NCBI GenBank assembly: GCA_015068225.1
Contig: SVKX01000005.1
Location: forward strand, 27,516 to 91,515
DNA length: 64,000 bases
Direction of reading: 5' to 3'
From: Oscillospiraceae bacterium
GTDB taxonomy: Bacteria; Bacillota; Clostridia; Oscillospirales; Oscillospiraceae
Positions 8,336 to 16,857 of the stretch are shown here, one piece after another; the stretch's first letter is position 1, and each line of letters starts with the position of its first letter. The position numbers and the translations under genes are program-made. The notes beneath the pieces were generated by a model that did no database searches, had not been told where the DNA came from, and saw nothing but the letters and a program-made list of their open reading frames with translations.

Positions 8336-10484
8336 AATTTGTCTCTCTTCCTTGGCATGTAAACAGGATCACCTGCTTATTCTGTGCAGTCTGGTGCAAA
8401 ATATCCATAGCAGAGGAAAGCCTTTGATCATCAAAGCGTACAAGGGCATCGTCAAGGACCAAGGGAGCTTCCGGTGTCAATTCCTCAGCCACAGCCAGCC
8501 GCAGGGCAAGATATAGCTGATCCACCGTTCCGTCGCTGCGCCACAGGGCGGTGCGGAGGGTATCCTCGCTCTGGGTGCAGGTGTTCAGACTCAGATCCTC
8601 GCTGAGGGTCAGCCGCTCGTACCGGCCGCCGGTCAGCTTGGAGAAAAGAGACTGGGCGCGTTTGGAGATTCGGGGGGCAAAACGGCGCTGCAGCTCTGTG
8701 GTGGCGGCACTGAGGGCCTTTTGCGCAAGCTCCAGAGCGGCATAGGTATCCTCCAGCTTGCGGATGCGCCGGTTTACTGACTGAAGCTGGGCGCGCAGAG
8801 CAGCTTCCTGCCCCAGTGCTTCTGCCCGACCCTGGAACTGTCCCAGCTTCAGCTGAAGCTGCCGCAGCTCAAAGGTGGCGGAATTCAGGAAACCATCGGT
8901 CTCCGCTTTGGAACAGGTAAGCTTATCCGGAAATTTGGGGGGCTCGGCGGTCTTTGCCATGGTCTGCAAGGCCGAGACAAGGCCTTCTGCCTGCCGCAGA
9001 TCCCGTAGGGCATCTGCAAGAGCAGCCCACAAAGCAAGATTTTGTTCCCATTTCCGGACGCAATCACCCAGGGGCTTGCCGCCTGTAAGGGATTGGATCT
9101 GTGCAGTAAGCTTTTCCAGCCGGTTGTCCAGATCCCCTCGCAGATCGGTAACGGAATCCAATTCTGCGCGGTATGCCTGCTGACTTTCCGCAAAGGCCTG
9201 GGCGTCTGCCAGCCATTTGTCGGGGCTCAGGCCGGGATGGCGGTCATAAAGAAGTTGAATCTGCTTCCGGTACCGCTTTGTGCATAGAGAGAGGGCAATC
9301 AAAATACCAACACCGGTCAGCGCAGCACCTGCGCAGATACCAATGCAGAGGATCTGCTCAATAATTGCAAATCCAAAATACAGCACAGCTGCGGCGATGC
9401 AGGCCAAAGTGGCAATGCTCATGATGGCATAAGCGATAGCATTGCGCTTTTTCCGGGCGCGATTCAGGGCTGCCAGTTCTGCTGTATCATCAGTAGCCTG
9501 TATGATTGCCGTGTCAGGAGAAAGATCTTTGTAATGGGCAGGTATCTCAGGCTGCTCCGGCAGGGGAGGGAGCATCTGGGCTTCCATCTGGATGCTCATA
9601 AGCTGCTGATGCAGCTGCTGTGCAGCCTGCAGAGCGTGCTGTTCCGCTTCCCGGGAGGGAAGATCTGCGCATTCTGCCTGCAGCTGGTCATAACGGGCCT
9701 GCGCATCCTCTCTGGCGCGGGCGGCGTCAGTTACCTTTTGGGCATCTGCCTGGGCATCCGCGTAATGCAGAGCGGCCTTGTGGTTTTCCAGAAGAGAAAC
9801 CCGTTCCTCCAGTTCTTGCCGGCGGGCTGTCAAAGCCTTCGTCTGTTCCGAAAGCTCCTGCATTTCCCTTAGCTGATCTTCCAGCTGCTCCCGCTGGGCC
9901 TCTGCCTGGGGAAGCAATCCAGAGCGGTTATAGCGGCATTTGTTTTTCAGATCCTTCAGCGTTTTTTGAAGCTTGTCACCGGCACCGCTTTCGTCACCGG
10001 TGGTGACCAGATTGTTCAGCCGCCGGCGCAGCGCATCATCCTGGGTCACAGGCAGGTCGGTCAGTCGGATGAAGCCGGACCGCTCAAAGACGCTCCGCTC
10101 CACACCCAGAAGCGTGGGACCGCAATTGAGTCCATTTAATTCCGGAATTTCGATGCCGGTAGCGGTTTCGTAGGCCTGAAATTCTCCAAAGATCAAACGC
10201 CCCCGAGTGCGGCGCTCAATAGTGATGTCCCGACCGTTCCAGTTCAAGTCGATCCGGCCTGCCATCGGCGCGCCGGACCAGGGAGCGTACCGCTCCTTGT
10301 CAGCCAGCGCGGTTTTGGTGCTCTTGGCACGGGTGTCCAGACCGTAAAGCATATTGACAAGAAATGCGCACCATGTACTTTTGCCCCATTCATTGGGGGC
10401 TTCTATAATGTTCAGACCGGGCTGAAGTGTCAGCGTTTCATGCTCCAGCTTGCCGAAGGTGGCGGTCATGGAATAGATCTTCAT
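8322..10484 (-). CDS. YhaN/SbcC-like ATPase with membrane helices
   Basis: A 720-residue SMC-like ATPase. The N-terminal half-site has a P-loop APNEWGKST (29-37). Two long coiled-coil stretches (about 175-300 and 405-590) flank two hydrophobic segments (about 349-371 and 375-401), and the C terminus carries LTGGRYERLTLSED and the Walker B/D-loop PLVLDDALVRFDD. The central membrane hairpin where SbcC has its zinc hook matches the B. subtilis YhaN architecture. It overlaps the SbcD-like gene by 4 bases (ATGA), as expected of a nuclease-ATPase pair in DNA repair. Exact substrate unknown. Confidence 0.85.
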   Translation of the reverse strand: MKIYSMTATFGKLEHETLTLQPGLNIIEAPNEWGKSTWCAFLVNMLYGLDTRAKSTKTALADKERYAPWSGAPMAGRIDLNWNGRDITIERRTRGRLIFGEFQAYETATGIEIPELNGLNCGPTLLGVERSVFERSGFIRLTDLPVTQDDALRRRLNNLVTTGDESGAGDKLQKTLKDLKNKCRYNRSGLLPQAEAQREQLEDQLREMQELSEQTKALTARRQELEERVSLLENHKAALHYADAQADAQKVTDAARAREDAQARYDQLQAECADLPSREAEQHALQAAQQLHQQLMSIQMEAQMLPPLPEQPEIPAHYKDLSPDTAIIQATDDTAELAALNRARKKRNAIAYAIMSIATLACIAAAVLYFGFAIIEQILCIGICAGAALTGVGILIALSLCTKRYRKQIQLLYDRHPGLSPDKWLADAQAFAESQQAYRAELDSVTDLRGDLDNRLEKLTAQIQSLTGGKPLGDCVRKWEQNLALWAALADALRDLRQAEGLVSALQTMAKTAEPPKFPDKLTCSKAETDGFLNSATFELRQLQLKLGQFQGRAEALGQEAALRAQLQSVNRRIRKLEDTYAALELAQKALSAATTELQRRFAPRISKRAQSLFSKLTGGRYERLTLSEDLSLNTCTQSEDTLRTALWRSDGTVDQLYLALRLAVAEELTPEAPLVLDDALVRFDDQRLSSAMDILHQTAQNKQVILFTCQGRETNYAKM

Positions 10485-11551
10485 GGCAACGTCACCTCCT
10501 GTCCGTCCAGAATCTGGCGGGAAATCCTGGCTGCCAGCTTGAGATGGCGCTGCAGCACTTCGCTTTCTGTGTCCAGTCCGTCGTAAAGAAGTTTAAAGTA
10601 TACACCTTCCAGGGTATCTTCACCTACGGCGCTCCAAAGATCCACCTCCGGCTGTGTCCGGTCCCGCAGCTGAAGATTTTGCACATGATGCATGGCGGCC
10701 TGGATGCTGTCTGCATCCACAGGGGCGGAATAACCGGTCAGTGTGATCCGGTAGAAATCTTCCGTAGCGACAGGCGGCAGCAGGGCTGCCACAGCCTCCA
10801 GAGGATTTTCCCCTACATCCACGGTTTCATCAAAAAACTTAGGCGTGTCCATAGGCAGAAAACGGATACTGACATCTTCTTCCAAAGTGACCAAAAGCGC
10901 ACCCTTGACACCGGTCTCGTCGAATCCCCGTCCCATGGGACAGCCGGGCCAGGCGCAAAGGGAGCTGCCGGCGCGGAAGCTGGCGCCTTTATGAATATGT
11001 CCAAGGGCCAGATAATCAAGACCGGAGTCCCGAACTTGTTGGGCAGTTACCGGCGAATAAGGGGAAGATGCTTGCAGGGGGTCTGCGTGAAGCACACCGA
11101 TCTTCCACCGGGCAGTGCTCTCTGCGGAAAAGTCTTTCAGTAGACTCTCGCAGTCCATGGCTGTATAGCCCGCGCCGAAAACGGTTGCATCCAGCGAGGG
11201 AATATCTACGGCTTCCATGGATGGGCGGGTGAAGATGTGCACATTTTCCGGCCATACCTGAGTCAGGTAAACACTGTCCGGTCTGCAATAATCATGGTTA
11301 CCGGGGCTGATGAAAACGGGAATGCCCAGATCCTTCAACGCCGTGCGCACGGCGTGCAGGCTTTCCTGTGAGGTTGCACCGTCAAACAGATCGCCGGAAA
11401 GCAGCAGAAGATCACAGCCTTCTGCCTTGCACATAGAGGCGATCATGTCGGGAATCTTCAAAAGTTCGCTGCGAAGATAGGCTGCCTGCCCGTCACTGTA
11501 GCCCAGAAGGGGCGAATCCAGATGCCAGTCAGCGCTGTGAAGAATCTTCAT
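10481..11551 (-). CDS. SbcD/YhaO-like DNA repair exonuclease
   Basis: A 356-residue calcineurin-like phosphoesterase. Metal-binding motifs are HSADWHLD (residues 5-12), LLLLSGDLFD, ISPGNHDY and LGHIHKG, in the order of Mre11/SbcD nucleases. It partners the downstream YhaN-like ATPase, with which it overlaps by 4 bases. Its start overlaps the end of ymdB by 23 bases and uses GGGTGG within ymdB as the likely RBS. The C-terminal 120 residues are divergent and probably form the capping and ATPase-contact region. Confidence 0.88.
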   Translation of the reverse strand: MKILHSADWHLDSPLLGYSDGQAAYLRSELLKIPDMIASMCKAEGCDLLLLSGDLFDGATSQESLHAVRTALKDLGIPVFISPGNHDYCRPDSVYLTQVWPENVHIFTRPSMEAVDIPSLDATVFGAGYTAMDCESLLKDFSAESTARWKIGVLHADPLQASSPYSPVTAQQVRDSGLDYLALGHIHKGASFRAGSSLCAWPGCPMGRGFDETGVKGALLVTLEEDVSIRFLPMDTPKFFDETVDVGENPLEAVAALLPPVATEDFYRITLTGYSAPVDADSIQAAMHHVQNLQLRDRTQPEVDLWSAVGEDTLEGVYFKLLYDGLDTESEVLQRHLKLAARISRQILDGQEVTLP

Positions 11552-12323
11552 CGGTCAGATCCACCCTTTCTGCCTGCGTGCACAGGCCGGTTTTTGTGTC
11601 GATGGTAAAAAGGACAGCCTCCATTTTTGTAGGCCCGTCAGCCCATTGATAGCGGCTTGTCAGGTCGCCCCGGAATTTGGCGATGGAAAGCTCCGGCCGG
11701 ATGCCCAGAACAGAGTGGACAGGCCCGGTCATACCCAGATCGGTCACATAGCCCGTTCCTTTCGGCAGGATCTGAATGTCAGCGGTGGGCACATGGGTAT
11801 GGGTACCCCAGACCGCGCTGACCCGACCGTCCAGCATATAGCCCATTGCCAGCTTTTCAGAGGTAGCTTCGGCATGGAATTCTACGAAGATCAGCTTGGT
11901 ATTGATCTGCTTCAGCAGCTTTTCTGCCATTAAAAAGGGATTGTCAGGACCGTAGTCCATATTGCAGCGGCCGATCAGATCAATAACGGCCACATCGCCC
12001 CATTTTGTTTCCAAAATGCAGTAGCCGCGCCCCGGGGCTTGCGGGGCGTAATTTGCAGGGCGGATGATCCGGGGAGAATCGTCAAGATAGGATACGATCT
12101 CCCGCTTGCCGAAGGTATGGTTGCCCATGGTGATCACATCCGCCCCGGCATCCAGAATATCTTCTGCCTGCTCCGGCGTAATGCCCACAACGCTGGCATT
12201 TTCTCCGTTGACGATCACAAGATCCGCACCGGTTTTTCGCTTGAGGAAACGCAGGGATCTGCGGATCCGGTCCATACCCGGATTGCCGACCACATCACCT
12301 ACGCATAAAACCCTGAGATCCAT
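11529..12323 (-). CDS. ymdB: YmdB-family metallophosphoesterase
   Basis: A 264-residue protein of the YmdB family (TIGR00282). Motifs are VLCVGDVVGNPG (5-16), VNGENASV, ITMGNHTFGKREI, VEFHAEATSEK and VWGTHTHVPTADI, forming a di-iron site. B. subtilis YmdB hydrolyses 2',3'-cyclic nucleotides and affects biofilm and motility gene expression. It has AAGGAGG 5 bases before ATG. It follows the AraC gene by 24 bases and precedes the nuclease pair, suggesting one leftward transcript. Confidence 0.92.
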   Translation of the reverse strand: MDLRVLCVGDVVGNPGMDRIRRSLRFLKRKTGADLVIVNGENASVVGITPEQAEDILDAGADVITMGNHTFGKREIVSYLDDSPRIIRPANYAPQAPGRGYCILETKWGDVAVIDLIGRCNMDYGPDNPFLMAEKLLKQINTKLIFVEFHAEATSEKLAMGYMLDGRVSAVWGTHTHVPTADIQILPKGTGYVTDLGMTGPVHSVLGIRPELSIAKFRGDLTSRYQWADGPTKMEAVLFTIDTKTGLCTQAERVDLTDEDSSQR

Positions 12324-12347
12324 GGAGTGCCTCCTTCGCGTGTCCCG

Positions 12348-13505
12348 TCAGCGGACAGATCTGGCGTATTCTGTGGGGGTGATGCCAAATTTTTCTTTAA
12401 ACTGACGGGAGAAATGATGTACGGTGGAATAATGCAGGGTGGCGGCGATCTCGGTGAAGTTCATGGTGTCTTCCCGGATCATCTGCTTGCTTTCCTGCAG
12501 CTTGATACGGCGGATATATTCGCCGGGAGAGATCTGCAGGTTCTTGTGGAACAGAGCGGTCAGATAGCTGGGGCTCACATCCACCTGCCGTGCAACCAGC
12601 GGTACAGACAGTTTTTCCCGAATGTGGGTGCTGATATACTGCTGTGCCCGGCGAATGATCTCATTTTCAGAGTGGACGGCATTGGAGGTCTTCAGCTTTT
12701 CCACAGGGGCATCCATATACCGCAGAACGGTGAGGAAAAGCTGGTTCAAAAGGGAGATCATCATATCTGTGGAATAGTTGTCCATCCGCTCCTGCTCCCG
12801 CAAAAGCTGCTGCAGCAGCAGGGCAGCCTTCTGGGGAATTCTGATCTTACGATTTAACAGCGAGGAAATGTCGCAGCCTTCCAGATCAAAGGAAATAGTA
12901 ACATACCGGGGAGCCACATCCACATCCGAATACTGCATATGCCACTGATCAGGGCCGTAGATCACCAGATCTCCCTGTTCCAGCAGAAGATCCTGCCCAT
13001 CTGCCACGGAGTGGAGGGAGCCTTGATCCACATAGGTCAGCTCTGACATAGGATGGGATTCGCCGGGGAAGAAGAAGCCCCGCTCTTTTTCGTGATAGAA
13101 AAGGGTATAAAGATTTGTCACCCGGATCCGGTGGGTCAGCTGCAGTTCCTGCACTTTCCGGACGCGGCCGGTGTCCACAGGGGGCGTATCCGAAGATATC
13201 TCTGCCTGGGAGTTTTCCTGACCAAGAGGGGACAGGCAGAAGTATACACCGGAGGTAATGCACACAGGCTTATCCAGATAAAAATCCAGAAAATCCTCCC
13301 CATCCAGAGAAACAGAGAGTACAGTCATTCCGCTGCCGCAGTGCAGCCGGACATCGCTAACAGATTTGTAAACTGTGCTGTCGCTCTGAACAAGATGAAG
13401 GGGCCTGCGTTTATCGGCGACTGTGAGAGAGTCGCTGGTAGGGGCACGCTCCGGGGAAATGGTTCCAAAACCGGCAAAATTTACTTGATTCAAATTACGG
13501 ATCAC
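12348..13505 (-). CDS. AraC-family regulator with N-terminal extension and cupin
   Basis: About 385 residues. The C-terminal 100 residues hold two helix-turn-helix motifs (SVPLVARQVDVSPSYLTALFHKNL and NFTEIAATLHYSTVHHFSRQFKEKFGITPTEYARSVR). A cupin-like sensor lies in the middle (ELTYVDQGSLHSVADGQDLLLEQGDLVIYGP). The first about 140 residues are an extra domain not typical of AraC proteins. The start chosen is GTG 13505 because GGAGGG lies 7 bases upstream; a TTG 18 bases earlier precedes that RBS. Likely a sugar- or signal-responsive activator, target unknown. Confidence 0.88.
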   Translation of the reverse strand: MIRNLNQVNFAGFGTISPERAPTSDSLTVADKRRPLHLVQSDSTVYKSVSDVRLHCGSGMTVLSVSLDGEDFLDFYLDKPVCITSGVYFCLSPLGQENSQAEISSDTPPVDTGRVRKVQELQLTHRIRVTNLYTLFYHEKERGFFFPGESHPMSELTYVDQGSLHSVADGQDLLLEQGDLVIYGPDQWHMQYSDVDVAPRYVTISFDLEGCDISSLLNRKIRIPQKAALLLQQLLREQERMDNYSTDMMISLLNQLFLTVLRYMDAPVEKLKTSNAVHSENEIIRRAQQYISTHIREKLSVPLVARQVDVSPSYLTALFHKNLQISPGEYIRRIKLQESKQMIREDTMNFTEIAATLHYSTVHHFSRQFKEKFGITPTEYARSVR

Positions 13506-13526
13506 TTTCAACCCTCCAGACAATGA

Positions 13527-13553
13527 AAAATAGGGCTACCTGTTGTAGCCCTA
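13527..13553 (-). terminator. Terminator of obg, also the 5' leader hairpin of the AraC gene
   Basis: Stem TAGGGCTAC / GTAGCCCTA with loop AACAG and T5 on the minus strand. It sits immediately downstream of the AraC gene's -10 box, so it ends obg transcripts and would also begin the AraC mRNA. Confidence 0.7.
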
Positions 13554-13555
13554 TT

Positions 13556-13584
13556 ATTATATCAGAGGAAGTCGAAAATGGCAA
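13556..13584 (-). promoter_or_regulatory. Promoter of AraC-ymdB cluster
   Basis: Minus strand TTGCCA (13579-13584), 17 bp spacer, TGATATAAT extended -10 (TATAAT 13556-13561). Confidence 0.65.
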
Positions 13585-13638
13585 ATGTTTTTATATAATT
13601 TTCGTAAAATTTGGCAGATTGCTGTTTTTGCAGGGGTT

Positions 13639-14913
13639 TTATCGTTGGTACTCAAATTCAAAATCGTAAATATCTACAGTATCGCCGTCTTCAATGCCCA
13701 TTTCCTCCAGTCTGGCGAACAAGCCGCACTTGCGAAGCTGAAGGTCAAAATAGTTCCGGGATTCATAATCATCGAAGTTGATGTTCTGGATCAGTCGCTC
13801 CAGCCATGTTCCGGTGACCAGCCAGGTGCTGCCCAGATGCTCGATCACAAGCTCACTGGGATCGCCGGCTGCTTCGATTACTTCCACATACTCCGGCTCG
13901 TAAATGGTAACCGGCGGCAGGGAGCGCAGCTTTTCCGCAACCACCCGCATCAGGTTGCGAGTCCCCTGGGTAGTGCCGGCGGAGATCTCATATAGCTCGC
14001 ATCCGGCCTGCTCTACATGGCGGCGAAGCCGCTGAAGATTGTCAGAATCCGGATCCATAATATCCACCTTGTTTGCGGCCACAATCATGGGACGGTTGCT
14101 TAGGTCCACGCTGTAATTTGCAAGCTCTGCGCAGATGGCATCGAAATCCTCCACAGGATCCCGTCCTTCACTGCCGGACACATCAATCACATGCACGAGC
14201 AGACGGCAGCGGTCAATGTGCCGCAGAAAATCGTGGCCCAGACCGGCACCTTCCGCAGCGCCCTCAATGATGCCCGGAATATCCGCCATGACAAAAGATA
14301 CGCCCTCGTCCACATAGATCACGCCCAGATTGGGGTACAGGGTGGTGAAATGGTAATTGGCGATCTTGGGGCGGGCATTGGAGGTGACAGACAGCAGGGT
14401 GGACTTTCCCACATTGGGGAATCCTACCAGGCCCACATCCGCCAGCAGCTTCAGCTCCAGAATGATTTCCCGCTCCTGACCCTTCAGGCCGGCCTTTGCA
14501 AAGCGGGGGATCTGACGGGTGGGGGTGGCATAGTGGGCATTGCCCCAGCCGCCCCGACCGCCCTTGGCGATGATAAAATCTTCACCGGTGGACATGTCCA
14601 CGATGATCTGATTGGTTTCGCTGTCCCGAACCACAGTGCCTCTGGGAACTTCAATGATCAGGGGTTCGCCTCGCTTGCCGCTCATGTTTCTGCCCTGACC
14701 GTTGGCACCGGCACCGGCGGCGTATTTACGCTTGTAACGAAAATCCAGAAGGGTGGACATATTGTCATTGACCCGCAGGATCACACTGCCGCCGTGACCG
14801 CCGTCACCGCCGTCCGGACCGCCGGAGGCCACATATTTTTCCCGGTGGAAAGCAACAGCGCCGTCGCCGCCCCGACCGCCAATGACCGTGATATGAACCT
14901 TATCTACAAACAT
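13639..14913 (-). CDS. obg: GTPase Obg/CgtA
   Basis: A 424-residue Obg GTPase needed for 50S ribosome assembly and stress control. The glycine-rich Obg fold (VIGGRGGDGAVAFHREKY, GGPDGGDGGHGGS) covers residues 1-158. The G domain has GFPNVGKSTLL (G1), ADIPGIIEGAAEGAGLG (G3) and NKVD (G4). A C-terminal OCT domain ends the protein. The start is the ATG of MFVDKVHI with AAGGAGG upstream. It is the last gene of the rplU-prp-rpmA-obg block, separated from rpmA by 154 bases with a hairpin. Confidence 0.97.
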   Translation of the reverse strand: MFVDKVHITVIGGRGGDGAVAFHREKYVASGGPDGGDGGHGGSVILRVNDNMSTLLDFRYKRKYAAGAGANGQGRNMSGKRGEPLIIEVPRGTVVRDSETNQIIVDMSTGEDFIIAKGGRGGWGNAHYATPTRQIPRFAKAGLKGQEREIILELKLLADVGLVGFPNVGKSTLLSVTSNARPKIANYHFTTLYPNLGVIYVDEGVSFVMADIPGIIEGAAEGAGLGHDFLRHIDRCRLLVHVIDVSGSEGRDPVEDFDAICAELANYSVDLSNRPMIVAANKVDIMDPDSDNLQRLRRHVEQAGCELYEISAGTTQGTRNLMRVVAEKLRSLPPVTIYEPEYVEVIEAAGDPSELVIEHLGSTWLVTGTWLERLIQNINFDDYESRNYFDLQLRKCGLFARLEEMGIEDGDTVDIYDFEFEYQR

Positions 14914-14955
14914 AGGAAATCCTCCTTGTGAAAACTGCGGTAATGTCATAAATGA

Positions 14956-14979
14956 TCGCTTATCGAAGCTGTGATAAGC
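14956..14979. repeat. Inverted repeat upstream of obg
   Basis: CGCTTATC and GATAAGCG flank an 8-base loop about 45 bases upstream of the obg start. It could be an operator or an mRNA leader hairpin; nothing further supports either. Confidence 0.35.
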
Positions 14980-15012
14980 GGGCATTTATCGCATTAACGA
15001 CTACTTATGAAA

Positions 15013-15052
15013 GAAAGGGCTGTCGCAAGCCTTAGTTTGCAACAGCCCTTCG
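15013..15052 (-). terminator. Hairpin after rpmA
   Basis: AAGGGCTGT / ACAGCCCTT stem extended by GCAA/TTGC, followed on the minus strand by TCTTTCAT. It is a weak terminator, so part of transcription could continue into obg. Confidence 0.55.
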
Positions 15053-15067
15053 CTACTCATACGCTTT

Positions 15068-15349
15068 TTACTGCTCGGCGTACACGGAGCACTGCCGGCG
15101 GTCCTTGCCCTTGCGCTCAAACTTGACGGTGCCGTCAACCAGAGCAAACAGGGTATCGTCCTTGCCAATGCCAACATTGACACCGGGGTGGATGTGGGTG
15201 CCTCTCTGGCGAACCAGAATATTGCCGGCCAGAACAAACTGACCGTCAGCACGCTTCACGCCCAGACGCTTGGACTCGGAATCACGGCCGTTCTTGGTGG
15301 AACCGCCGCCCTTGTGGTGAGCGAAAAACTGAATACCAATTTTCAGCAT
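15068..15349 (-). CDS. rpmA: 50S ribosomal protein L27 with cleavable N-terminal extension
   Basis: 93 residues. The N terminus reads [10 protein letters not shown] followed by [14 protein letters not shown]. In Firmicutes the first nine or ten residues (ending QFFA) are removed by the Prp protease so that the conserved N terminus reaches the peptidyl transferase centre. The rest ([27 protein letters not shown]) is standard L27. It lies 4 bases after prp, the gene of its protease. Confidence 0.97.
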   Translation of the reverse strand: MLKIGIQFFAHHKGGGSTKNGRDSESKRLGVKRADGQFVLAGNILVRQRGTHIHPGVNVGIGKDDTLFALVDGTVKFERKGKDRRQCSVYAEQ

Positions 15350-15353
15350 GGTG

Positions 15354-15677
15354 TTACACCTCCAAAACTTCGATATAATCAGGATAATCGTCCCGCATAC
15401 TGCAAAGGGTCAGCATCATGCCGGCAAGAACTGCCTGAACAGATTCTTCCTCATCGCAGGAGGCGGGGAGGGTCAGTGTGACGCGGGCGTCCTCTTCCTT
15501 GACCCGGACCTTGGCCTTGGCGCCGCACACATCATTGATGGTGGCCTCAGCCATGGTCACAACAGCAGATATTGCAGCGCAGATAATGTCAGCACCGCTT
15601 TCGGCATATCCGCTGTGACCGGAGACGGAGAATCCGGTGATTCTGTCGTCTTCCATAAAAAATTCGCATCTTGTCAT
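15354..15677 (-). CDS. prp: Ribosomal-processing cysteine protease Prp
   Basis: 107 residues of the Prp (YsxB, DUF464) family. The catalytic pair is visible: His in [12 protein letters not shown] and Cys in [11 protein letters not shown]. Prp removes the N-terminal extension of L27. It sits between rplU and rpmA, as in other Firmicutes, with 8- and 4-base gaps that imply co-translation. Confidence 0.95.
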   Translation of the reverse strand: MTRCEFFMEDDRITGFSVSGHSGYAESGADIICAAISAVVTMAEATINDVCGAKAKVRVKEEDARVTLTLPASCDEEESVQAVLAGMMLTLCSMRDDYPDYIEVLEV

Positions 15678-15685
15678 AGTTTCAA

Positions 15686-15997
15686 TTACAGAGCGATCTT
15701 GGTGATCTCCACCTTGGTGTAGGGCTGGCGATGACCGATCTTCTTCTTCTCGCCCTTCTTGGGCTTGTAGCGCAGAATGTGGAGCTTCTTGCCCTTGCCA
15801 TTCTTGACCACCTTGGCCTCAACAGCGGCACCCTCGACCACGGGAGCGCCGATCTTGGTGTTCTCACCGTCGAGAACTGCCAGAACCTGCTCAAACTTGA
15901 CGGTTTCCTCGGCCTCAGCGTTCAGCTTCTCGATGTACAGGACATCACCCTCGGAAACGGTGTACTGCTTGCCACCGGTTACGATAACTGCTTTCAT
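15686..15997 (-). CDS. rplU: 50S ribosomal protein L21
   Basis: 103 residues of L21: [18 protein letters not shown] at the N terminus, then [23 protein letters not shown], the conserved 23S-binding end. ATG 15997 gives the family N terminus; ATG 16003 would add two residues (MK). AGGTGA is 8-13 bases upstream. First gene of the L21-Prp-L27-Obg block. Confidence 0.95.
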   Translation of the reverse strand: MKAVIVTGGKQYTVSEGDVLYIEKLNAEAEETVKFEQVLAVLDGENTKIGAPVVEGAAVEAKVVKNGKGKKLHILRYKPKKGEKKKIGHRQPYTKVEITKIAL

Positions 15998-16003
15998 TTT
16001 CAT

Positions 16004-16088
16004 TTCACCTACTTTATAATGTGTAGTCTCGCTCTGGAGGCGGACGACCATAGATCGCCAACTTAAGCCTTTTCGATGCGGCTGGACT
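16004..16088 (-). ncRNA. Possible L21 (rplU) mRNA leader
   Basis: About 80 transcribed bases separate the promoter start point from rplU. They contain complementary segments (GGCGATC... and the GGACGACC-GCC region) able to fold. Low-GC Firmicutes often have an autoregulatory L21 leader here; assignment rests on position and folding potential only. Confidence 0.35.
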
Positions 16089-16117
16089 ATTTTAGCATTG
16101 TAAACAGGAAAAGTCAA
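16089..16117 (-). promoter_or_regulatory. rplU operon promoter
   Basis: Minus strand TTGACT (16112-16117), 17 bp spacer, TAAAAT (16089-16094). Confidence 0.8.
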
Positions 16118-16137
16118 GAACTTTTTCCCCGCTTTTC

Positions 16138-16166
16138 TTGCGTTTTTCTTCACAGTTTGCTATACT
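16138..16166 (+). promoter_or_regulatory. Promoter of NusG domain II gene
   Basis: TTGCGT (16138-16143), 17 bp spacer, TATACT (16161-16166) with an upstream TGC extended -10. Its -35 lies 20 bp from that of the divergent rplU promoter. Confidence 0.65.
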
Positions 16167-16200
16167 GTCCATAAATACGGAAAGGGGGCGGGTAACTGCT

Positions 16201-16554
16201 TTGAAGACCAGAACATGGATCATCCTGTTTGCCGGCTTGCTTGTCGCAGCGATTTGCAGTGCGTGGTTTCTGCTGCCTCGTGAAAAGGCAGCCCGGGCGG
16301 AAATCTGGTCAGAGGGGCGACTGCTGGAAACGGTGGAATTGTCTCAGGATCGGCAGCTTACGGTAGAAACAGAAAAAGGCATCAATATAATATGTATCCG
16401 CGGTGGGAAGATCGCAGTGATCGAGGCAGACTGCCCCGACGGATATTGCATGAAGCGCGGTTTTTGCGATGGAGGCAGCCCTATCGTTTGCTTACCCCAC
16501 AGCCTTGTGATCCGTTTTACAGGGGAGCAGAGCGTGGATGGGGCATTGGGATAA
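16201..16554 (+). CDS. NusG domain II-containing membrane-anchored protein
   Basis: 117 residues: a Lys/Arg start, one membrane helix (TWIILFAGLLVAAICSAWFLL), then an extracytoplasmic NusG_II-like beta domain with KGINIICIRGGKIAVIEADCPDGYCMKRGFCDGGSPIVCLPHSLVIRF. The CPDGxCxxxG and ICLPH elements are family marks. The role is unknown; related genes often sit near Rnf or ApbE genes. TTG 16201 is chosen because the upstream GGGGGCGGG is the only good RBS; a TTG start is slightly uncertain. Confidence 0.82.
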   Translation: MKTRTWIILFAGLLVAAICSAWFLLPREKAARAEIWSEGRLLETVELSQDRQLTVETEKGINIICIRGGKIAVIEADCPDGYCMKRGFCDGGSPIVCLPHSLVIRFTGEQSVDGALG

Positions 16555-16580
16555 TATTTGAAAAATATCGAAAAAACTGC

Positions 16581-16609
16581 TTGACAAATGAAAACTACTG
16601 GGTTATAAT
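16581..16609 (+). promoter_or_regulatory. tRNA-Val promoter
   Basis: Perfect consensus TTGACA (16581-16586), 17 bp spacer, TATAAT (16604-16609). Confidence 0.85.
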
Positions 16610-16622
16610 CTGACATGCGCTT

Positions 16623-16699
16623 GGACGATTAGCTCAGCTGGCTAGAGCATCCGCTTGACGTGCGGAAGGTCATAGGTTCGAGTCCTATATCGTCCACCA
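16623..16699 (+). tRNA. tRNA-Val (GAC)
   Basis: 77 bases with CCA encoded. Acceptor GGACGAT / ATCGTCC, D-arm GCTC...GAGC, anticodon loop TTGACGT (anticodon GAC), T-arm ATAGG TTCGAGT CCTAT, discriminator A. Followed by a terminator and then by the tRNA-tail element described at 16755-16839. Confidence 0.95.
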
Positions 16700-16702
16700 A
16701 AA

Positions 16703-16735
16703 AGAAACCACACCATCCGGTGTGGTTTTTCTTTT
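16703..16735 (+). terminator. tRNA-Val terminator
   Basis: Stem AACCACACC / GGTGTGGTT with ATCC loop followed by TTTTTCTTTTT. Confidence 0.85.
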
Positions 16736-16754
16736 TGGTATGGTATTACAGATG

Positions 16755-16839
16755 GGACTCAAACCCAACTAAATGCTGCGCGAGCGAGCGCCGCTTGCCG
16801 CCAGCTGGATGGCGGCAACACAATGATTAAATCGAGTCC
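16755..16839 (+). repeat. tRNA-tail element A (tRNA-Val)
   Basis: Between the tRNA-Val terminator and a second copy of the tRNA 3' end lies an 85 bp GC-rich segment. It begins with GGACTC, an inverted copy of the T-arm, in the context GATGGGACTCAAACCC. TAAATGC follows, then a GCGC...GCGC hairpin, then an 8 bp stem hairpin TTGCCGCC / GGCGGCAA and the conserved end CACAATGATT. It closes with GAGTCC of the direct copy. The same architecture occurs after the other three tRNAs. Confidence 0.8.
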
Positions 16840-16856
16840 TATATCGTCCACCAAAA
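16832..16856 (+). repeat. Direct copy of tRNA-Val 3' end
   Basis: 25 bases (from TCGAGTCC to CCACCAAAA) are identical to 16678-16702, i.e. T-loop, acceptor 3' strand, CCA and first trailer bases of tRNA-Val, displaced by 154 bp. No tRNA 5' half precedes the copy. Confidence 0.9.
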
Positions 16857-16857
16857 G

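Noticed and set aside
16832..16856. Second tRNA-Val gene
   Set aside because: Only the 3' end (T-loop to CCA) is present; no D-arm or anticodon arm precedes it.
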